Source: Kluyvera sichuanensis (GTDB lineage Bacteria; Pseudomonadota; Gammaproteobacteria; Enterobacterales; Enterobacteriaceae). Taken from it: 64,000 nt of DNA. Of the stretch, positions 61,131 through 64,000 are shown in pieces. The position numbers and the translations under genes were made by a program. The stretch spans positions 203,875-267,874 of the forward strand of contig NZ_JABBJF010000005.1 of NCBI RefSeq assembly GCF_014218705.1, read 5' to 3'. How positions within the stretch are numbered: position 1 is the stretch's first letter; every line of letters begins with the position of its first letter. The notes under the pieces were generated by a model. It ran no database searches, was not told the DNA's origin, and saw only the letters and a program-made list of their open reading frames with translations.

Positions 61131-61772
61131 GCCAATCCCCTGTTGGATCACCGCCAATACGTTATTGGTGATGATCTCCGGCGTCAGCATCGCCAGCCGC
61201 TCGTCGTTACGCATGCGGGAAAACGGCACCAGTACCAGGCTTAACAGCGTGGTAAACAGCAGCTCGGCGCTCAGGTGCGGGTTGATTTTGCCCTCGGCCT
61301 GCCAGCGTTTCACCATTGCCAGCGTGGCGTGATATTTATCGTCGCCAAAGCGGGCGTGCAGATGCTGACGCAGCACCGGCATTTCGCCAATCACCTCCTG
61401 CATCCACAACGGCGCAAACCATTCATGCTCGGCGGCAATCGTCGACAGAGTTTTCACCATCGCCGTCAACGCGTTTACCGGCTCATCAGGATAGTCACCA
61501 AACACGCCGCTTATCTGCGCGCGCAGCGGCAGAAAACGCTCTTCAATCATCACATCAAGCAGCTGCTCGCGCGAGTTGAAGTAGTAGTGCAGCATCGCTG
61601 GCGTCACCCCCGCTTCACGGGCGATGGCGTTCAACGACGTGCGCGCAATCCCCTGCTGGGAGAAGAGCCGCAGGGCGATGTCGATCAGCTGTTCACGCTT
61701 AGCCGCATCGGGCTTACTGCCGCGCGGGCGACCAGGCTTACGCGGTTTGAGATGGTCTTTTTGTGCTGGCAT
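61122..61772 (-). CDS. TetR-family repressor next to a drug efflux gene
   Basis: 216 aa from MPAQKDHLKPRKPGRPRGSK; a TTG start at 61808 is less likely. A basic arm with an AT-hook-like PRKPGRPRGSK is followed by the helix-turn-helix (TSLNAIAREAGVTPAMLHYYF, about residues 45-66) and an all-helical ligand domain. It is divergent from the DHA2 efflux gene, with a 7-bp inverted repeat (61814-61835) between them that could be its operator. The pump it would control is truncated by a prophage. Confidence 0.85.
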   Translation of the reverse strand: MPAQKDHLKPRKPGRPRGSKPDAAKREQLIDIALRLFSQQGIARTSLNAIAREAGVTPAMLHYYFNSREQLLDVMIEERFLPLRAQISGVFGDYPDEPVNALTAMVKTLSTIAAEHEWFAPLWMQEVIGEMPVLRQHLHARFGDDKYHATLAMVKRWQAEGKINPHLSAELLFTTLLSLVLVPFSRMRNDERLAMLTPEIITNNVLAVIQQGIGPA

Positions 61773-61813
61773 AGAAACGGGATCTCTTGACCTCTGAATG
61801 ATCTTCAATAAAT

Positions 61814-61835
61814 ATTAATTATGCATTTAATTAAT
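61814..61835. promoter_or_regulatory. candidate TetR operator
   Basis: ATTAATT (61814-61820) and AATTAAT (61829-61835) form an inverted repeat with an 8-bp spacer, between the divergent TetR and efflux genes. A+T-richness makes chance occurrence possible. Confidence 0.45.
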
Positions 61836-61848
61836 TTCAAGTGAGAAC

Positions 61849-63075
61849 ATGATGGCATCCGAAACGACGACGAACGCCCAGCCGCCCCAACAGGCGGGTG
61901 TCACTTCAGTCCGTCTGCTGTTCAGCGCACTCCTGCTGGTGATGTTGCTCTCCGCGCTCGACCAGACAATAGTCTCCACCGCGCTGCTGACCATTGTCGG
62001 CGAGCTGGGCGGCCTCGACAAGCTTTCCTGGGTGGTGACGGCCTATATCCTCACCTCCACCATCGTGGTGCCGCTTTACGGTAAGTTCGGCGATCTGTTT
62101 GGCCGCAAGCGGGTGCTGCAAATCTCGATTCTGCTGTTCCTCGCCGGGTCGGCGCTGTGCGGGCTGGCGCAAAACATGACGCAGTTGGTGCTGATGCGCG
62201 CCCTTCAAGGGCTCGGCGGCGGCGGTTTGATGGTCATCAGTATGGCGGCAGTAGCCGACGTGATCCCGCCTGCTGAACGCGGGCGCTATCAGGGGCTGTT
62301 CGGCGGCGTGTTTGGCCTGGCGACGGTGATCGGCCCGCTGATCGGTGGTTTTATCGTGCAGCACGCTTCCTGGCGCTGGATTTTCTATATCAACCTGCCG
62401 CTGGGGCTGTTCGCGCTGTTTGTAATTGGCGCGGTATTCCACTCCAGCAACAAACGCAGCCAGCACCAGATTGACTGGCTGGGGGCGATTTACCTGACCA
62501 TGGCGCTGGTGTGCATCATCCTGTTCACCACCGAAGGCGGCACGGTGCGCGAGTGGAGCGACCCGCAGCTGTGGTGCATTCTGGCCTTTGGCCTGATTGG
62601 TATCGCCGGGTTTATCTACGAAGAGCGGCTGGCGTTTGAGCCGATTATTCCGCTCTCGCTGTTCCGCAACCGCAGCTTCCTGTTGTGCAGCCTGATTGGT
62701 TTTATCATCGGCATGTCGCTGTTCGGCTCGGTGACCTTCCTGCCGCTGTATCTACAGGTGGTGAAAAACGCCACGCCGACGGAAGCCGGGCTGCAGTTGA
62801 TTCCGCTGATGGGCGGGCTGTTGCTGACCTCGATTATCAGCGGGCGCGCCATTAGCCGTACCGGGAAATACCGGATTTACCCCATCGTCGGGACGCTGAT
62901 GGGCTTTGTCGGGATGGTGCTGCTGACGCGCATTACCATTACCTCGCCAACCTGGCAGCTGTATCTGTTTACCGGGGTACTGGGGATGGGGCTAGGGATG
63001 GTGATGCAGGTTGTAGCGCGGCACATAAATCGCGAAACTTTGACAGCTAAAATTGGATCGCATAAAGCGTTCTAA
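61849..63075 (+). pseudogene. DHA2-family multidrug efflux transporter, 3' end removed by prophage insertion
   Basis: The frame encodes 408 residues, but DHA2 (EmrB/QacA-type, 14 helices) pumps are about 470-510. Motif [14 protein letters not shown] (residues 38-51) and [12 protein letters not shown] (76-87) are normal. Homology stops at about residue 387 (...[10 protein letters not shown]), and the last ~20 residues ([12 protein letters not shown]...) are read from inserted phage DNA. About three C-terminal helices are lost, so the pump is probably inactive. The break coincides with a Mu-like end beginning TGTAGCG at 63012. Confidence 0.85.
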
Positions 63076-63168
63076 GTTTAAGTGACATTGGTGCAAGATT
63101 TGATATGAAATGATGCCGAACGTTGGAAACGTATCATAGCCGCCAGATTGGCGGCTTAGTGCGGTAGT

Positions 63169-63738
63169 TCACAAAACTGAAGCAGAATTAGCGCAGATAG
63201 GAAATTTTTTATAAAGTGTCGAAACTCCCACTCCATATTGTTCAGATACCTCTTTATGCGTTCTTCCAGCCTTCAGCGCTGACTCACATCTATTCCAGTC
63301 ATCGTCTGTAAACTTAGGTCGCCGCCCACCGCAGCGCCCCTTGGCGCGGGCCACAGCCAAACCAGCCAGCGTCCGCTCACTATTAAGGTCAGACTCATAC
63401 TGTGCTGCTGAGAGGATATTACGGAAGTTATAACGGCCACTAGCTGTACTGAGGTCAACACCATCAGTAATGGACCGTATGTTTACATTGCGCTCTGCCA
63501 GGTTCTGAAAGGTCAGTAAAGCGTGCAGAACGTTACGGCCGATACGATCCAGTTTCCATATAACCAGTTCATCTCCTGGCTCCAGCATATCAACCACCTT
63601 TTTCAATATTGGACGGTTTGTCTTACGACCTGAAGCCTTCTCTTCGAATATTAATTTGCATCCAGCAGCTCTGAGCGCCTGCATCTGAAGCTCGGTGTCC
63701 TGATGGTTACTTGATACTCGCGCATACCCAATAATCAT
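63169..63738 (-). CDS. serine recombinase, Gin/Pin-type DNA invertase
   Basis: 189 aa from MIIGYARVSSNHQDTELQ at 63738; five upstream codons are open. The catalytic serine is in R-V-S-S near residue 9, followed by the family block GDELVIWKLDRIGRN (about 55-69) and a C-terminal helix-turn-helix (HKEVSEQYGVGVSTLYKKF). Small serine recombinases with this layout are either invertases or Tn3 resolvases; the adjoining tail-fibre sequence and the phage-end position favour an invertase that switches host range. A hairpin GCCGCC/GGCGGC (63139-63155) lies after the stop. Confidence 0.75.
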   Translation of the reverse strand: MIIGYARVSSNHQDTELQMQALRAAGCKLIFEEKASGRKTNRPILKKVVDMLEPGDELVIWKLDRIGRNVLHALLTFQNLAERNVNIRSITDGVDLSTASGRYNFRNILSAAQYESDLNSERTLAGLAVARAKGRCGGRRPKFTDDDWNRCESALKAGRTHKEVSEQYGVGVSTLYKKFPICANSASVL

Positions 63739-63854
63739 AAGTCTGATCTCCATTCGTTTGAATGCGTTCAGGCTAACAAAAAAGCACTGAAGGTTGGGGT
63801 TCAGGAACCGCAGGATTGAATGTGATACGAGGCTCTTTACCTGGTTGACGATTC

Positions 63855-64000
63855 ACCGTTTTAGCGAAACTTCTCGGTTGACGTTTTTGTTATTTCCCGA
63901 AAATGTTGGTTTAGGAAGTTTGCCAACATTCGGAACGGCAGCATCAAAAGATGTTGGTACCGGAGCTGGTCAAATCCCAGATATGAGCTACTTCGCTGCT
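63855..64000 (+). CDS. tail-fibre variable segment (S'-like, no start codon, incomplete)
   Basis: An open frame without its own start reads ...FPENVGLGSLPTFGTAASKD then VGTGAGQIPDMSYFAA to the window edge. This G-T-G-A-G-Q-I-P-D-M-S pattern is common in C-terminal parts of Mu/P2/lambda-type tail fibres. It points away from the invertase gene, as a silent S' segment waiting for inversion does. The frame remains open upstream to about 63800, so its true boundary (the crossover site) is not fixed. Confidence 0.65.

Larger units (their letters stand above)
63012..64000. mobile_element. Mu-like transposable prophage, right end (continues beyond the window)
   Basis: The terminal sequence TGTAGCGCGGCACATAAATC, followed by CGCGAAAC, resembles the right end of phage Mu (TG-AGCG..GCAC..., then CGCGAAA). 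It begins inside the efflux gene. The next genes inward are a Gin-type invertase reading toward the end and a silent tail-fibre segment, the Mu order gin - gix - S'. Only 157 bp separate the end from the invertase, so the Mu genes com and mom are absent. A 5-bp target duplication would be CAGGT (63007-63011), to be matched at the other end. Confidence 0.7.

Noticed and set aside
61849..63075. Reading the 408-codon efflux frame as an intact short transporter
   Set aside because: Family members continue for about three more helices, and the last residues match phage-end DNA rather than transporter sequence.
63169..63753. Serine recombinase as a Tn3-family resolvase with a transposon
   Set aside because: No Tn3 38-bp inverted repeat is visible, and the next sequence is tail-fibre coding, so a phage invertase is preferred.
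63740..63880. A gix/hix crossover site next to the invertase
   Set aside because: AGCGAAACTTCTCGGTTGAC and TTCAGGAACCGCAGGATTGA each resemble parts of the consensus, but neither has the right half-site spacing, so I do not call one.

Overview
The window is a chromosomal segment of a gammaproteobacterium in the family Enterobacteriaceae, from the Escherichia/Citrobacter/Enterobacter/Klebsiella/Kluyvera group. Nearly every protein in the first 40 kb is close to its E. coli K-12 counterpart, and the gene order waaA-coaD-mutM-rpmGB-radC-coaBC-dut-slmA-pyrE-rph-yicC and yicG-ligB-gmk-rpoZ-spoT-trmH-recG is the K-12 order. I cannot fix the genus from sequence alone.

Layout. 1-2.7 kb: end of the LPS core (waa) cluster and coaD. 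2.7-9 kb: DNA repair, ribosomal protein, coenzyme A, dUTP and pyrimidine genes. 9-20.8 kb: yicC, a cptA-like phosphoethanolamine transferase, yicG, ligB and the gmk-rpoZ-spoT-trmH-recG run. 20.8-31.2 kb: a block that in K-12 lies on the other side of the origin (glpX-fpr-yiiR-yiiQ-tpiA-[SLC13 transporter]-cdh-sbp, then zapB-glpF-glpK). It is placed between recG and gltS and is internally permuted, so glpX is cut off from glpFK. Two overlapping inversions around the origin explain this arrangement exactly. 31.3-39.9 kb: gltS, xanP, yicH and the xyloside genes yicI-yicJ in K-12 order.

40.1-42.7 kb: two tandem selenocysteine tRNA genes, one standard and one divergent with a bulged acceptor stem. 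They are followed by a low-G+C accessory islet holding a membrane-anchored coiled-coil protein, a stand-alone GT51 peptidoglycan glycosyltransferase domain, a ribbon-helix-helix protein and a SymE-like protein. 43.2-47.8 kb: a four-gene archaic (Csu/spore-coat-U type) chaperone-usher pilus operon. 47.9-51.3 kb: a LysR regulator, a small alpha/beta protein, an Old Yellow Enzyme, a DUF1471 peptide and a ScsD-like thiol oxidoreductase.

51.3-61.1 kb: what looks like a complete beta-mannan/glucan oligosaccharide utilisation locus: LacI regulator, PTS IIA, IIC and IIB, a second divergent IIC, a LamB-like porin, a secreted multidomain GH5 mannanase-type enzyme and a GH1 phospho-beta-glycosidase. Matching LacI-type palindromes lie upstream of both arms. 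61.1-64 kb: a TetR/DHA2 efflux pair whose pump gene is cut by the right end of a Mu-like transposable prophage. The visible prophage part carries a Gin-type invertase gene and the start of a silent tail-fibre segment.

The best candidates for undescribed biology are the tRNA-Sec pair, the GT51/coiled-coil islet beside it, and the mannan locus.
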